A stretch of DNA of 42,684 bases from Flavobacteriales bacterium UBA5422 (GTDB taxonomy: Bacteria > Bacteroidota > Bacteroidia > Flavobacteriales_D > Crocinitomicaceae), in the NCBI GenBank assembly GCA_002409405.1, contig DHNG01000026.1:14896-57579 (forward strand), read 5' to 3'. The notes below the pieces were generated by a model. The model was not told where the DNA came from and did no database searches. It saw nothing but the letters and a program-made list of their open reading frames with translations. How positions within the stretch are numbered: the first letter of the stretch is position 1; each line of letters opens with the position of its first letter. Below are positions 7,738 to 15,976 of this stretch, piece by piece. The translations under genes were made by a program, and so were the position numbers.

Positions 7738-10104
7738 ATGAAACAACTCTCTTTATTATTTTTCTTAAGTCCGTTTCTTTTATTTTCGCAGGTAACTGGC
7801 TCTGTAAAAGACAAAACGACGAGAGAATCGCTTATTGGTGCCAAGGTTTTTACCTCCAACAATCAGCAGTCGATAAGTGATATAGACGGTAAATTTGTGA
7901 TTCAAACAACATCCCAGGATTTTCCGTTAACCGTGGTGACAACAATGGTCGGCTATCAGAATGACACGGTGATTATTCAACAGGCAGGCGAAATAACAAT
8001 CTATCTGTCTGAGCCTTCAAAAACAATCGAAACGGTTGTCGTTACAGCAGGCCGAAGGGGACAAAAAATAGAAGAAGTCACGATTTCGATGGATGTTTTA
8101 AAACCAGAATTGATTGACAACAAAGGATTCCGGGATTTAGAGGATGCAATCGGTCAAACCCCGGGTGTACACACCATGGACGGGCAGGTCAGTATTCGTG
8201 GGGGATCGGGATTTGCTTATGGTGCAGGAAGTCGTGTTATGTTGCTGTGGAACGGAATGCCGTTGTTGACAGCTGATGCCGGTGATGCTAAATTTAATTC
8301 CGTACCGATGGAATCTGCATCTCAGATCGAGGTCATTAAAGGCGCCTCTTCTGTTCTTTACGGAAGCGGGGCATTGAATGGTATTATTTCCCTCAGCGAA
8401 CGGGAACCGACAACAAAAGGAGAAACACGGGTGAAAGTTCAACATGGAATTTATGACAACCCGAAACGAGCATCACTGAAATGGTGGAGTTCCAATCCAA
8501 CATTTCACATGGCAGAGGTTTATCACGGAAAAATGTATAAGAAATTCGGATTCACTGTTTCTGCAAACGGGGTAACTGCCGACGGATACCGACAAGGAGA
8601 AGATGAAGACCGTGGGCGTATTACCGGGACCTTGTTTTTTCTGCCGCAAAAAGTACGTGGTTTAAAGGCTGGAATAGGTTTCAATGCGCAATTACAGCGG
8701 AATACGAACTTCATTATCTGGCAAAGTGACTCTTTGGGATACCAACCTAGTGGAGGTGCTATTCCCGGAGATTCTGCTTCTACACTTGGTCATTTCCGGG
8801 GAATTCGTATCAATGTGGATCCATACGTACGTTACGTTGACAAATACAACAACTCTCATTCCCTGAAGACACGGATGTACTACGTACAAAACAAAAATAT
8901 TTACAACGCAGGGCAAACATCCTCTTCTGTTGTTTCATACGCTGATTATCAATTTCAACGTAAATACAGATTTGGTATGACATTAACAACGGGATTAACC
9001 GGAGTATATAACTGGGTCACTTCTAATCTATACGGGCAGCACAACTCCATCAATAGTGCTTTGTATCTGCAACTGGAACAAAAGCTTTGGGAAAAACTAG
9101 ATCTGACAGCAGGTGTACGGGCCGAATATTTTGAACAGGACGGAAGACAGGGAGATTCGCAATTTTACTTCAAAGATTCGACTGCCAAACTTCCCGTTTA
9201 TCCGATTTTCAGAGCAGGAATTCACTATGAGCCTGTCAAAGGTACTCATCTCCGCACTTCCTATGGCCAGGGGATCAGATACCCTTCTGTAGCTGAGCGT
9301 TACACGGTCACCAATGTCGGTGCATTGAATATCTTTCCGAACTCCAACCTGACTCCTGAAAAAGGGTGGGCAGCAGAAATCGGAATCAAACAAATCATTC
9401 CGATCGGAAGAAACTGGAAAGGAATTATTGATGTGGCAGGATTCGTCAATCACTACGAAAACATGATGGAATTTGAATTCGGAATTTATAATCCGGACAC
9501 ACTTCCGTTGAGTATCAATCCCAACGATCCCGGGTTTCTTGGAAAATGGATCGGGTTTCGTGCAGCAAATAATGAATCTGCCCGGATTACAGGTTTGGAA
9601 GCATCTTTTTCTTCTATCGGAACCATTGGAAATGTAGAAATTGCCTCACTGATCGGATATACGTATATGGATCCTGTTTCTCTGAACAGGGATTCTTCAT
9701 ATGTGACGAGTTTATCCAGCTATGAAATTGGTGAGGATGGAACACCAACCTGGGACAACACATTGAAGTACCGTTTTCGTCATTTGTTTCGCGGAGACAT
9801 CGAAGTCACGTGGAAGGGAATCAGTTTAGGTTTCTCTGCACGTTACAATAGTCGGGTAGTAAACATCGACAAGGTGTTTGAACAAAATATCCTGGGTACA
9901 GAAATTCTTCCGGGGTTAAAAGAATACCGCAACAATTATGACAACGGTGCATTGGCATTTGACGCTCGTGTGGCGTATAAATTTATGAATCATTACCGTG
10001 TTTCATTTATCGTCAATAATTTTTTAAATGCCGAATACACTACACGTCCGGGAGATATTCAGGCTCCGCGCAGTTTTATGATTCAATTTCAAGCAACGTT
10101 TTAA
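7738..10104 (+). CDS. TonB-dependent outer-membrane receptor
   Basis: Energy-coupled uptake of a large ligand (for example siderophore, cobalamin or peptide) through the outer membrane. I choose the ATG at 7738 (788 aa) because it begins a clear signal peptide (MKQLSLLFFLSPFLLFSQ); a longer frame upstream is the shadow of dprA. Order: signal peptide; carboxypeptidase-regulatory-like beta domain (VTGSVKDKTTRESLIGAKVF); linker ETVVVTAGRRGQKIEEV; plug domain with VSIRGGSGFAYGAGSRVML and IEVIKGASSVLYGSGALNG; then about 550 residues of beta barrel ending in the aromatic F of FMIQFQATF. It resembles BtuB/Cir-type receptors more than the longer SusC type, and no SusD partner is adjacent. kdsB follows after 3 bp. 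Confidence 0.93.
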   Translation: MKQLSLLFFLSPFLLFSQVTGSVKDKTTRESLIGAKVFTSNNQQSISDIDGKFVIQTTSQDFPLTVVTTMVGYQNDTVIIQQAGEITIYLSEPSKTIETVVVTAGRRGQKIEEVTISMDVLKPELIDNKGFRDLEDAIGQTPGVHTMDGQVSIRGGSGFAYGAGSRVMLLWNGMPLLTADAGDAKFNSVPMESASQIEVIKGASSVLYGSGALNGIISLSEREPTTKGETRVKVQHGIYDNPKRASLKWWSSNPTFHMAEVYHGKMYKKFGFTVSANGVTADGYRQGEDEDRGRITGTLFFLPQKVRGLKAGIGFNAQLQRNTNFIIWQSDSLGYQPSGGAIPGDSASTLGHFRGIRINVDPYVRYVDKYNNSHSLKTRMYYVQNKNIYNAGQTSSSVVSYADYQFQRKYRFGMTLTTGLTGVYNWVTSNLYGQHNSINSALYLQLEQKLWEKLDLTAGVRAEYFEQDGRQGDSQFYFKDSTAKLPVYPIFRAGIHYEPVKGTHLRTSYGQGIRYPSVAERYTVTNVGALNIFPNSNLTPEKGWAAEIGIKQIIPIGRNWKGIIDVAGFVNHYENMMEFEFGIYNPDTLPLSINPNDPGFLGKWIGFRAANNESARITGLEASFSSIGTIGNVEIASLIGYTYMDPVSLNRDSSYVTSLSSYEIGEDGTPTWDNTLKYRFRHLFRGDIEVTWKGISLGFSARYNSRVVNIDKVFEQNILGTEILPGLKEYRNNYDNGALAFDARVAYKFMNHYRVSFIVNNFLNAEYTTRPGDIQAPRSFMIQFQATF

Positions 10105-10107
10105 CCA

Positions 10108-10836
10108 ATGAAAGCAGTAGGTATCATCCCATCCCGTTATGCATCTTCCCGGTTCCCGGGGAAACCCCTCATCGACCTGAAAGGAAAGTCAATGATTCAA
10201 CGTGTGTATGAAAATGCATCCAAAGCGACACTGCTGGATGAAGTAATTGTTGCTACGGATGACCAACGCATTTATGATCATGTACTCGGATTCGGAGGAA
10301 AGGTACAAATGACCAGTCAACATCATACTAGCGGAACGGACCGATGTGGTGAAGTAGCCAAACAAATAGAAGCCGATATCATTATCAATATTCAAGGGGA
10401 TGAGCCATTGGTCAACCCGAATCAATTAGACGCACTTTTAAGCGCATTTAACGATCCTGTAGTACAAATTGCCACATTAGGGTCGCCCAACATCTCTGTT
10501 GACGATTTAAACAACCCTAATCGCATTAAAATTGTAACCAACGCATTTGGAAATGCCCTTTATTTTTCGCGTAGCGCTATTCCAAATGATTTTCATTTCA
10601 AAGGAAACGCACACGCCTTTTATCCGTTTTTAAAGCACATCGGATTGTATGCTTACCGAAAATCCTGTCTTTTGGAATTAATTCTCCTGGAGCCCTCTAA
10701 ACTGGAACAGGTTGAATCGTTGGAGCAACTCCGTTGGTTGTATTACGGTTATTCCATTCGTGTGATAGAGACCTCTATTGAAACGCCCAATATTGATGTT
10801 CCGGAAGATGTAGAAAAGGTATTAAATCTCCTCTGA
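10108..10836 (+). CDS. kdsB: 3-deoxy-manno-octulosonate cytidylyltransferase
   Basis: Activates Kdo as CMP-Kdo from CTP for the inner core of lipopolysaccharide; cytoplasmic. The 242-aa length and motifs match KdsB: AVGIIPSRYASSRFPGKPL at the N-terminus, EVIVATDD, TSGTDRCGEVA and INIQGDEPLVNP, with SRSAIPND in the middle and the family's C-terminal LEQLRWLYYGY segment. It follows the TonB receptor by 3 bp and is probably cotranscribed with it, linking an outer-membrane receptor with outer-membrane lipid synthesis. Confidence 0.95.
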   Translation: MKAVGIIPSRYASSRFPGKPLIDLKGKSMIQRVYENASKATLLDEVIVATDDQRIYDHVLGFGGKVQMTSQHHTSGTDRCGEVAKQIEADIIINIQGDEPLVNPNQLDALLSAFNDPVVQIATLGSPNISVDDLNNPNRIKIVTNAFGNALYFSRSAIPNDFHFKGNAHAFYPFLKHIGLYAYRKSCLLELILLEPSKLEQVESLEQLRWLYYGYSIRVIETSIETPNIDVPEDVEKVLNLL

Positions 10837-10858
10837 ATTATTTTTAATTAAGATAACC

Positions 10859-11160
10859 TTAGTGTTAATTTCATCCGCTGAATTGGTGGTTTATTTAAAA
10901 AGTATTTATTTTTCTTTTCTATGTTCCTATGCGGTTTGAAAATGATTTAACCACATAGTGCGCATAGATACATAGGTGTTGTATGTAGAAGAAATAGTGA
11001 CACATAGCAGCTAACTTCGTCAGCTGAAGGATGATCATTCTTTTCTATGTCCCTATGCGATTAAAAAATGGGGTGGTCAAAGGTTGTACATAGGAAATAT
11101 TGGGGTTGTACGCAATAGAACTAGTGACACAAGCCGCTAATTTCATGTGCTGAATAGATG
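10859..11160. repeat. Diverged tandem repeat, about 126-bp period
   Basis: Unit 1 starts at 10914 and unit 2 at 11040, both with CTTTTCTATGTYCCTATGCG. Both later carry AGTGACACA (10996 and 11123), then CTAAYTTC...GCTGAA. A third copy of that tail (TAATTTCATCCGCTGAA) is at 10866-10882. Within unit 1 the CTATG-rich left end has an inverted counterpart (AACCACATAGTGCGCATAGA), so one unit could fold as a long hairpin. Unit 2 has partly lost that arm. This looks like remains of a small non-coding repeat family. Confidence 0.75.
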
Positions 11161-11193
11161 TTTAGAATGATTCAATATTTCAAAATAGCACAA

Positions 11194-11201
11194 TAAGTTT
11201 G
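11194..11201 (+). promoter_or_regulatory. -7 box upstream of the outer-membrane protein pair
   Basis: TAAGTTTG matches TAnnTTTG fully and would give a leader of about 38 nt before the ATG at 11245. No good TTTG lies at the expected -33 distance, so the site is uncertain. Confidence 0.35.
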
Positions 11202-11244
11202 TTATTCTTTTCGTTAAAACAGAACCATCGCTAAAACATTCATC

Positions 11245-11889
11245 ATGAAAGTATTATCTTTTATGGTTGCACTCTGCACCGGAGTGTATTACCACTATTC
11301 TTATGCGCAGGAATTACCCATCAAAACCAATCAGGGAGGTCTCTTTTCGATCGGTTTGCGCTCTACAACCAGTATTTTTGAACACAAAGATTTCGGGATT
11401 AACGGATTCGGATACGGCGGTCAATTGAGACTTCAGTTTGCCAACCGGTTGAATACGGAATGGTTTGCCGACTACATGCGGGGTAATATTGATAACCTGG
11501 CGAGTCGTACGGATTATCATGTCGGATGGAGTGTGATGTATTACTTCACCGATAAAGTTGCTCCTCCTGTGAAACCTTATATCATTGCCGGTCACTGCTT
11601 TGACAAAACGGAGCTGGTAGATAATTCTGACCGAAGTAACCGGATCTCAAAAAACAGTTCGGCTATTCAGGCCGGTGGTGGTGTGCATTTCAATATAACA
11701 GACCGGATGGACATCACATTTGTTGCTCAATACATGTTTCACCTCGGTCCGGATGTACATGCGCATATTGAAAATGAACAGGTCATGCTTCACCGGGAAA
11801 AAGGAACGGGAATAGAAGGACATTTGCTTTTAAATCTTGGTATTAACTATAAAATTGCAGACTTATGGCACGGAAAAAAGAAAAAATAA
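11245..11889 (+). CDS. Predicted outer-membrane beta-barrel protein
   Basis: A 214-aa protein with a signal peptide (MKVLSFMVALCTGVYYHYSYAQ, cleavage after about residue 21) and a series of amphipathic beta strands with turns rich in Asp, Asn and Gly, e.g. LRLQFANRLNTEWFADYM and PYIIAGHCF. The pattern and size suggest a small eight-stranded barrel of the OmpA/OmpW class. No enzyme motif was seen. Its last 25 bp overlap the next gene, which also encodes a small exported barrel-like protein, so the two probably form a translationally coupled pair that may have arisen by duplication. Confidence 0.75.
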   Translation: MKVLSFMVALCTGVYYHYSYAQELPIKTNQGGLFSIGLRSTTSIFEHKDFGINGFGYGGQLRLQFANRLNTEWFADYMRGNIDNLASRTDYHVGWSVMYYFTDKVAPPVKPYIIAGHCFDKTELVDNSDRSNRISKNSSAIQAGGGVHFNITDRMDITFVAQYMFHLGPDVHAHIENEQVMLHREKGTGIEGHLLLNLGINYKIADLWHGKKKK

Positions 11890-12449
11890 GCATTCGGATC
11901 CTGTTGCTTTTCTGCTTGTTCGGATCAACGGTTCTTGGTCAAAAGCCAAGTTATATCAACCCGGGATTATTAAGTGCATCAACCACACTTTCACCTGCAG
12001 TGATGCTCAACCGAAGTGAGGTCAATTATTACGTGACCGGTTTCCTGGAAGGAAGAATTGATAAACGTATCAGTTTGCGGGGAGAATTGCATTACATGCT
12101 TGGAAATGCAAATGATAAATTCCTGAAAAACAACCTGCGGACCACATTTGGTCTTCAGTATGGAATTCCATTCGGAAATTTTGAATTACATGCAGGGTTT
12201 GCTCCCGGATTTTCTGTTATGCAATCCAATGTTGATCCTTCCAATACAGAATTTGTTCCATCTGCTCAGTTCAATGTAGGTGCCCGTTTTTATGTCTGGA
12301 AACTCTTTCATTTCTTTACAAACATCAGCTATATTCATTCAAAAATGAACAACCTTGACCGTGTTAACGGGATGTCAGACGAATTAATGTTTTCTGTAGG
12401 ATTGGGACTTAATTTTCAGGTGTTGAAAAAGTATCGTCAACACGAATAA
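11865..12449 (+). CDS. Second predicted outer-membrane beta-barrel protein
   Basis: A 194-aa protein starting with a basic, then hydrophobic signal peptide (MARKKEKISIRILLLFCLFGSTVLGQ), followed by alternating strands such as TTFGLQYGIPFGNFELHAGFAPGFSV and LMFSVGLGLNFQVL at the end. The signal peptide fixes the ATG at 11865 even though it overlaps the previous gene by 25 bp. Its function is unknown; it is likely an outer-membrane barrel. The acyltransferase gene follows after 39 bp. Confidence 0.72.
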   Translation: MARKKEKISIRILLLFCLFGSTVLGQKPSYINPGLLSASTTLSPAVMLNRSEVNYYVTGFLEGRIDKRISLRGELHYMLGNANDKFLKNNLRTTFGLQYGIPFGNFELHAGFAPGFSVMQSNVDPSNTEFVPSAQFNVGARFYVWKLFHFFTNISYIHSKMNNLDRVNGMSDELMFSVGLGLNFQVLKKYRQHE

Positions 12450-12488
12450 AAGGAGATCCACCAACAATTTTTTGCGTACTTTTAACCT

Positions 12489-13244
12489 GTGAAAATAGTC
12501 CTTGGAATACTCTATTTTATTTACAAACTCTATCTGGGAATTCTGTTCGCATTGACAGCGTTGTTATTTTATCCGTTTTTAGCATATACCACCACCCGTG
12601 AAAAGTACCACAAAGCAGCTTTCAGAGGATTTGCTGCCTGGAGTATTCTTTTTAGAATTATTGCGCTGTGGCCGTTGAAGCGAAACAAATCGGAAAAACA
12701 ACTACCAAAAGGACCATTTATTATTGTTGCCAACCATGCTTCGTACGCCGATATTTTCATCACACCGTCCCTGTTCATGCACCATCCGCACCTGTTTCTG
12801 GGAAAGAGTGAAATCTTATCGTATCCGCTCATCCGCACCTATTTTAAGAATTACAACATTCCAGTTTTCCGCGATAATAAAATAAAAGCTGCGAAATCGT
12901 TGATCGTAGCGCGAAAAAAACTAAAAGCTGGATGGTCGCTGATCATTTTTCCGGAAGGAGGAATTCCCGATCATGTACGTCCGAATATGTTGCCTTTCAA
13001 AGACGGAGCATTCATGTTGGCAAAAGAAATGAACATTCCTATCCTTCCCGTGACATTCGTAAACAATTATCTGTTGTTTACAGATCCGACCGATTTCTTA
13101 GGTTCTTGCCGACCTGGATTTTCAAATGTGATTTTTCATCCGATTATCGAACCGGAAGAGATCAAAGAAAAATCGGTAGAGGAAATTAAAAACAAAGCAT
13201 TCGATTTAATCAGTGGAGCATTGCCTGTTTCACGTGAAAAATAA
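12489..13244 (+). CDS. plsC: Lysophospholipid (1-acylglycerol-3-phosphate) acyltransferase
   Basis: Transfers a fatty acyl chain to a lysophospholipid, the second acylation step in phospholipid synthesis, at the inner membrane. The 251-aa protein has an N-terminal hydrophobic anchor (about 3-33), the catalytic HX4D motif in NHASYADIF (H83, D88) and the FPEGG motif of the second conserved block at about 153-160 (EGG where EGT is common). The start is GTG at 12489. The gene name is by family; a related acyltransferase acting on an ornithine or glycine lipid is possible in this phylum. Its final codons contain a 15/16 match to the parS palindrome found beside mnmG. Confidence 0.85.
   Translation: MKIVLGILYFIYKLYLGILFALTALLFYPFLAYTTTREKYHKAAFRGFAAWSILFRIIALWPLKRNKSEKQLPKGPFIIVANHASYADIFITPSLFMHHPHLFLGKSEILSYPLIRTYFKNYNIPVFRDNKIKAAKSLIVARKKLKAGWSLIIFPEGGIPDHVRPNMLPFKDGAFMLAKEMNIPILPVTFVNNYLLFTDPTDFLGSCRPGFSNVIFHPIIEPEEIKEKSVEEIKNKAFDLISGALPVSREK
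13226..13241. promoter_or_regulatory. parS-like site, 15 of 16 bases
   Basis: TGTTTCACGTGAAAAA differs at one base from the perfect palindrome seen twice near 15.4-15.5 kb. It lies in the last codons of the acyltransferase gene, about 2.2 kb from the perfect pair. Confidence 0.5.
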
Positions 13245-13465
13245 ATCTGCGCAAGGATTTTTAGCAAGAAAGGAAAATCCGTCTTAAGAATTGGGGTCAA
13301 ACAGAATCAAAACAACATTTTTCTTCGATTTAAGCATACTTTGGATCGTTTTACATGGAAACACCTTGGGAGTATTGCGTTCGTTGATTTGAGAGGACGT
13401 GTTTTTTGATCAGCAAAAAACAACTAATAAATTAATTATCAGTTAGTTAAACAAAAATTAGTGAT

Positions 13466-13492
13466 CCTCCCCCTTTATCCCCCTCCAAAGGA
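13466..13492. repeat. C-rich intergenic repeat, copy 1
   Basis: CCTCCCCCTTTATCCCCCTC followed by CAAAGGA. It begins 7 bp beyond the mnmG stop. A related inverted copy lies at 41240-41266 beside the ppa stop. Sequences of this kind recur at gene ends in Bacteroidota genomes (general recollection). Confidence 0.6.
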
Positions 13493-13499
13493 ATAATAA

Positions 13500-15371
13500 T
13501 TACCTTCCTAAGGTAATCAGTAAAACGGAAATATCACTCGGGCTCACTCCGGAAATGCGGGATGCTTGTCCGATTGTTGCCGGTTTGATTTTTGTCAACT
13601 TTTCTTTTGATTCGGACGAAATACTTTTCAACGAGAAATAATCCATCGCCTCCGGAATTTTAACATCTTCCAGACGGCTCATTTTTGCAGCCACTTCTTC
13701 TTCCCGTTGAATATATCCTTCGTACTTCAATTGAATTTCTGTCTGCATCACAATATCCGGATGAACAGCTGTCAATTCTTCTGCCAGTGCTTTTGATTCG
13801 TTACTCACCGGTAGTAGATCTTCCATTCCGATATTCGGTCGGGAAATCAGTGAACTCAACTTAACCTGCTGGGAAACTTCCGAACTGCTTTTCTCTTTCA
13901 AAACAGGATTAATTACATCAGGTGTTACTCCTTCTTTTCGCAATGATTGTTTCAACGCTTCGGTTCCTTTCAGTTTCTGCTCTACTCTTCTCAACGCTTC
14001 ATCATCCTGTAATCCGATCGCGTGTGCCAAAGGTGTCAGACGAATATCTGCATTGTCCTGGCGCAATAAGATGCGGTATTCTGCACGACTGGTAAACATA
14101 CGGTAGGGTTCTTTGGTTCCTTTCGTAATTAAATCGTCGATTAAGACACCAATATATGCTTCATTTCGCGTCAGAATAAACGGACTTTCTTCTTTGATTT
14201 TTCTCGCTGCATTGATCCCTGCCATCAGTCCCTGACTTGCTGCTTCTTCGTATCCTGTCGTCCCATTGATTTGTCCGGCAAAATATAAATTCTCTATTAG
14301 CTTTGTCTCCAATGTATGTTTCAACTGTGTTGGCGGGAAATAATCGTATTCAATTGCATACCCTGGTCTGAACATACGTACTTGTTCAAAACCCGGAATG
14401 GTTTTCATTGCTGCCAACTGCACTTCTTCCGGCAAAGAGGTGCTGAATCCGTTCACATAAATTTCAACGGTATTCCATCCTTCCGGTTCCACAAAAATCT
14501 GGTGACGGTCCCGATCAGCAAAACGATTAATTTTATCTTCAATACTCGGACAATATCTTGGTCCGGTGCTTTTGATTGCTCCATTGAACATTGGTGAACG
14601 GTCAAAGCCTGTTCTCAACAGATCGTGTGTTTCTGTATTGGTATACGTAATGTGACACGGTCGTTGAATCTCCAGTGCTTTTGTATTTCCATAACTGAAT
14701 TTGGATGGGTGTTCATCTCCGGGTTGTTCTTCCATTTTAGAATAATCCAGTGAGCGACCATCTACACGGGGAGGTGTTCCTGTTTTCATTCTTCCCGATT
14801 CGAATCCAAACTGGATTAAATCTTCTGTAATTCCTGTTGCTGCTTTTTCTGCTGCACGTCCACCTCCAAATTGTTTTTCTCCCAGGTGAATCAATCCATT
14901 CAAAAAAGTTCCGTTTGTCAGAACAACCGCTTTTGAGCGAATTTCCATTCCCATCTGAGTTTTCACTCCAACGATCTTCTCTCCCTCTACAATTAATCCA
15001 TTGCACATGTCCTGCCAGAAGTCTACATTCAGATTTCGTTCCAGCAACAACCGCCATTCTTCTGCAAACTTCATACGGTCATTTTGCGTGCGTGGTGACC
15101 ACATTGCAGGGCCTTTTGAAAGGTTGAGCATTCGAAATTGAATTGCACTCAAATCAGAAACGATTCCCGAACCGCCACCCAATGCATCAATCTCCCGAAC
15201 AATCTGTCCTTTTGCAACTCCTCCCATCGCAGGATTGCAACTCATTTGAGCAATGGTGTTCATATTCATTGTCACCAACAACACACTACACCCCATCTTG
15301 GCAGCAGCATTTGCGGCCTCACAACCGGCATGACCGGCACCAACAACAATTATATCGTATTCTTTTAACAT
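13500..15371 (-). CDS. mnmG: tRNA uridine-5-carboxymethylaminomethyl modification enzyme MnmG
   Basis: With MnmE it installs the carboxymethylaminomethyl group on the wobble uridine of several tRNAs; it is a cytoplasmic FAD enzyme. The 623-aa length is normal. The FAD-binding motif VVGAGHAGCEAA is at the N-terminus; CNPAMGGVAKG, FGGGRAAEKA, GRMKTGTPPRVDGRSLDYS and AGQINGTTGYEEAASQGL are family signatures. The conserved C-terminal SGVSPSDI segment is present, so it is full length. A promoter and two perfect parS palindromes lie upstream, between it and ybeY. A mnmG gene beside partition sites is a common arrangement near replication origins. Confidence 0.97.
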   Translation of the reverse strand: MLKEYDIIVVGAGHAGCEAANAAAKMGCSVLLVTMNMNTIAQMSCNPAMGGVAKGQIVREIDALGGGSGIVSDLSAIQFRMLNLSKGPAMWSPRTQNDRMKFAEEWRLLLERNLNVDFWQDMCNGLIVEGEKIVGVKTQMGMEIRSKAVVLTNGTFLNGLIHLGEKQFGGGRAAEKAATGITEDLIQFGFESGRMKTGTPPRVDGRSLDYSKMEEQPGDEHPSKFSYGNTKALEIQRPCHITYTNTETHDLLRTGFDRSPMFNGAIKSTGPRYCPSIEDKINRFADRDRHQIFVEPEGWNTVEIYVNGFSTSLPEEVQLAAMKTIPGFEQVRMFRPGYAIEYDYFPPTQLKHTLETKLIENLYFAGQINGTTGYEEAASQGLMAGINAARKIKEESPFILTRNEAYIGVLIDDLITKGTKEPYRMFTSRAEYRILLRQDNADIRLTPLAHAIGLQDDEALRRVEQKLKGTEALKQSLRKEGVTPDVINPVLKEKSSSEVSQQVKLSSLISRPNIGMEDLLPVSNESKALAEELTAVHPDIVMQTEIQLKYEGYIQREEEVAAKMSRLEDVKIPEAMDYFSLKSISSESKEKLTKIKPATIGQASRISGVSPSDISVLLITLGR

Positions 15372-15409
15372 TGAAAGAAGATGTTAGACTTTAGAAAGAA
15401 GACATAAAA

Positions 15410-15425
15410 TGTTTCACGTGAAACA
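15410..15425. promoter_or_regulatory. parS partition site, perfect 16-bp palindrome
   Basis: TGTTTCACGTGAAACA is fully self-complementary and differs by one base from the classic Bacillus parS (TGTTCCACGTGAAACA), which ParB binds. It falls in the predicted 5' leader of mnmG, about 40 bp before the start codon. Confidence 0.85.
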
Positions 15426-15449
15426 AATTTAATACCTCAAAAACGAATG

Positions 15450-15483
15450 CAAAGATATAGCAAAAAAAGAAAAAAATAACAAA
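15450..15483 (-). promoter_or_regulatory. Promoter of mnmG
   Basis: On the minus strand TTTG and TATCTTTG are 22 bp apart; the second box matches TAnnTTTG fully. The start site would lie near 15444. The promoter sits exactly between the two parS palindromes, so ParB bound there could affect it. Confidence 0.5.
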
Positions 15484-15500
15484 CAGAACTTAACGAATTA

Positions 15501-15516
15501 TGTTTCACGTGAAACA
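15501..15516. promoter_or_regulatory. parS partition site, second perfect palindrome
   Basis: TGTTTCACGTGAAACA again, 91 bp from the first copy start to start. It directly adjoins the ybeY stop codon at 15517. Confidence 0.85.
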
Positions 15517-15933
15517 CTATTTAAGTAATTCCAACATTTGATCTTCTTTGGAACGCATCAACTGTTCTTCTGATTCAGATTTATCTTTGTATCCGCACAA
15601 GTGCAAAACACCGTGAACAACTACCCGATTTAATTCATTGACAAAAGAAACGTTATTTTGTTCTGCATTTTCACGCACACGATCAATAGAAATAAATAAA
15701 TCACCACTTACAAAATCATCTTCTGAATAATCAAATGTAATGATGTCGGTATAATAATCGTGATCCAGGTATTGCTGATTGACTGTTAATAGATGCTCGT
15801 CGGAAGTAAAAATTAAAGAAATGTCTCCCAGTTTTTTCTTTTCAAGACTTGCAACCTGATCCAACCAAGATTCATAAAAATCAGGATTCAGTTCTGCTAA
15901 CGGGGAAATTTCTTCAAAAAAGATATCAATCAT
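15517..15933 (-). CDS. ybeY: Endoribonuclease YbeY (rRNA maturation)
   Basis: A metal-dependent RNase needed for 16S rRNA 3'-end maturation and ribosome quality control. The 138-aa protein carries the zinc-binding signature VVHGVLHLCGYKDK near its C-terminus; the third ligand position (usually His in proteobacteria) is Asp or Lys here, which I recall as usual in Flavobacteriales. TSDEHLLTVNQQYLDHDYYTDIITFDY is the typical central block. It lies between the RsbW-like gene (43 bp upstream) and mnmG; the parS and promoter region follows its stop. Confidence 0.93.
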   Translation of the reverse strand: MIDIFFEEISPLAELNPDFYESWLDQVASLEKKKLGDISLIFTSDEHLLTVNQQYLDHDYYTDIITFDYSEDDFVSGDLFISIDRVRENAEQNNVSFVNELNRVVVHGVLHLCGYKDKSESEEQLMRSKEDQMLELLK

Positions 15934-15976
15934 AAAAGGATATTTCTGGTTTTATTAACGTAAGAAATCACGTAAC

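Larger units (their letters stand above)
10837..11244. other. 408-bp gene-free stretch with decayed repeats
   Basis: No convincing open reading frame, tRNA or terminator is visible. It holds two full copies and a partial tail of a repeat of about 126 bp (separate entry), then an AT-rich tail with a promoter-like box before the gene at 11245. Confidence 0.7.

Noticed and set aside
14737..15057. 106-aa open frame opposite in phase to mnmG
   Set aside because: Fully inside mnmG on the same strand in another frame, with arginine-, tryptophan- and serine-rich nonsense composition.
15372..15516. preQ1 or other riboswitch before mnmG
   Set aside because: The leader is short and AT-rich; its only structure is the parS palindromes, which are better explained as ParB sites.
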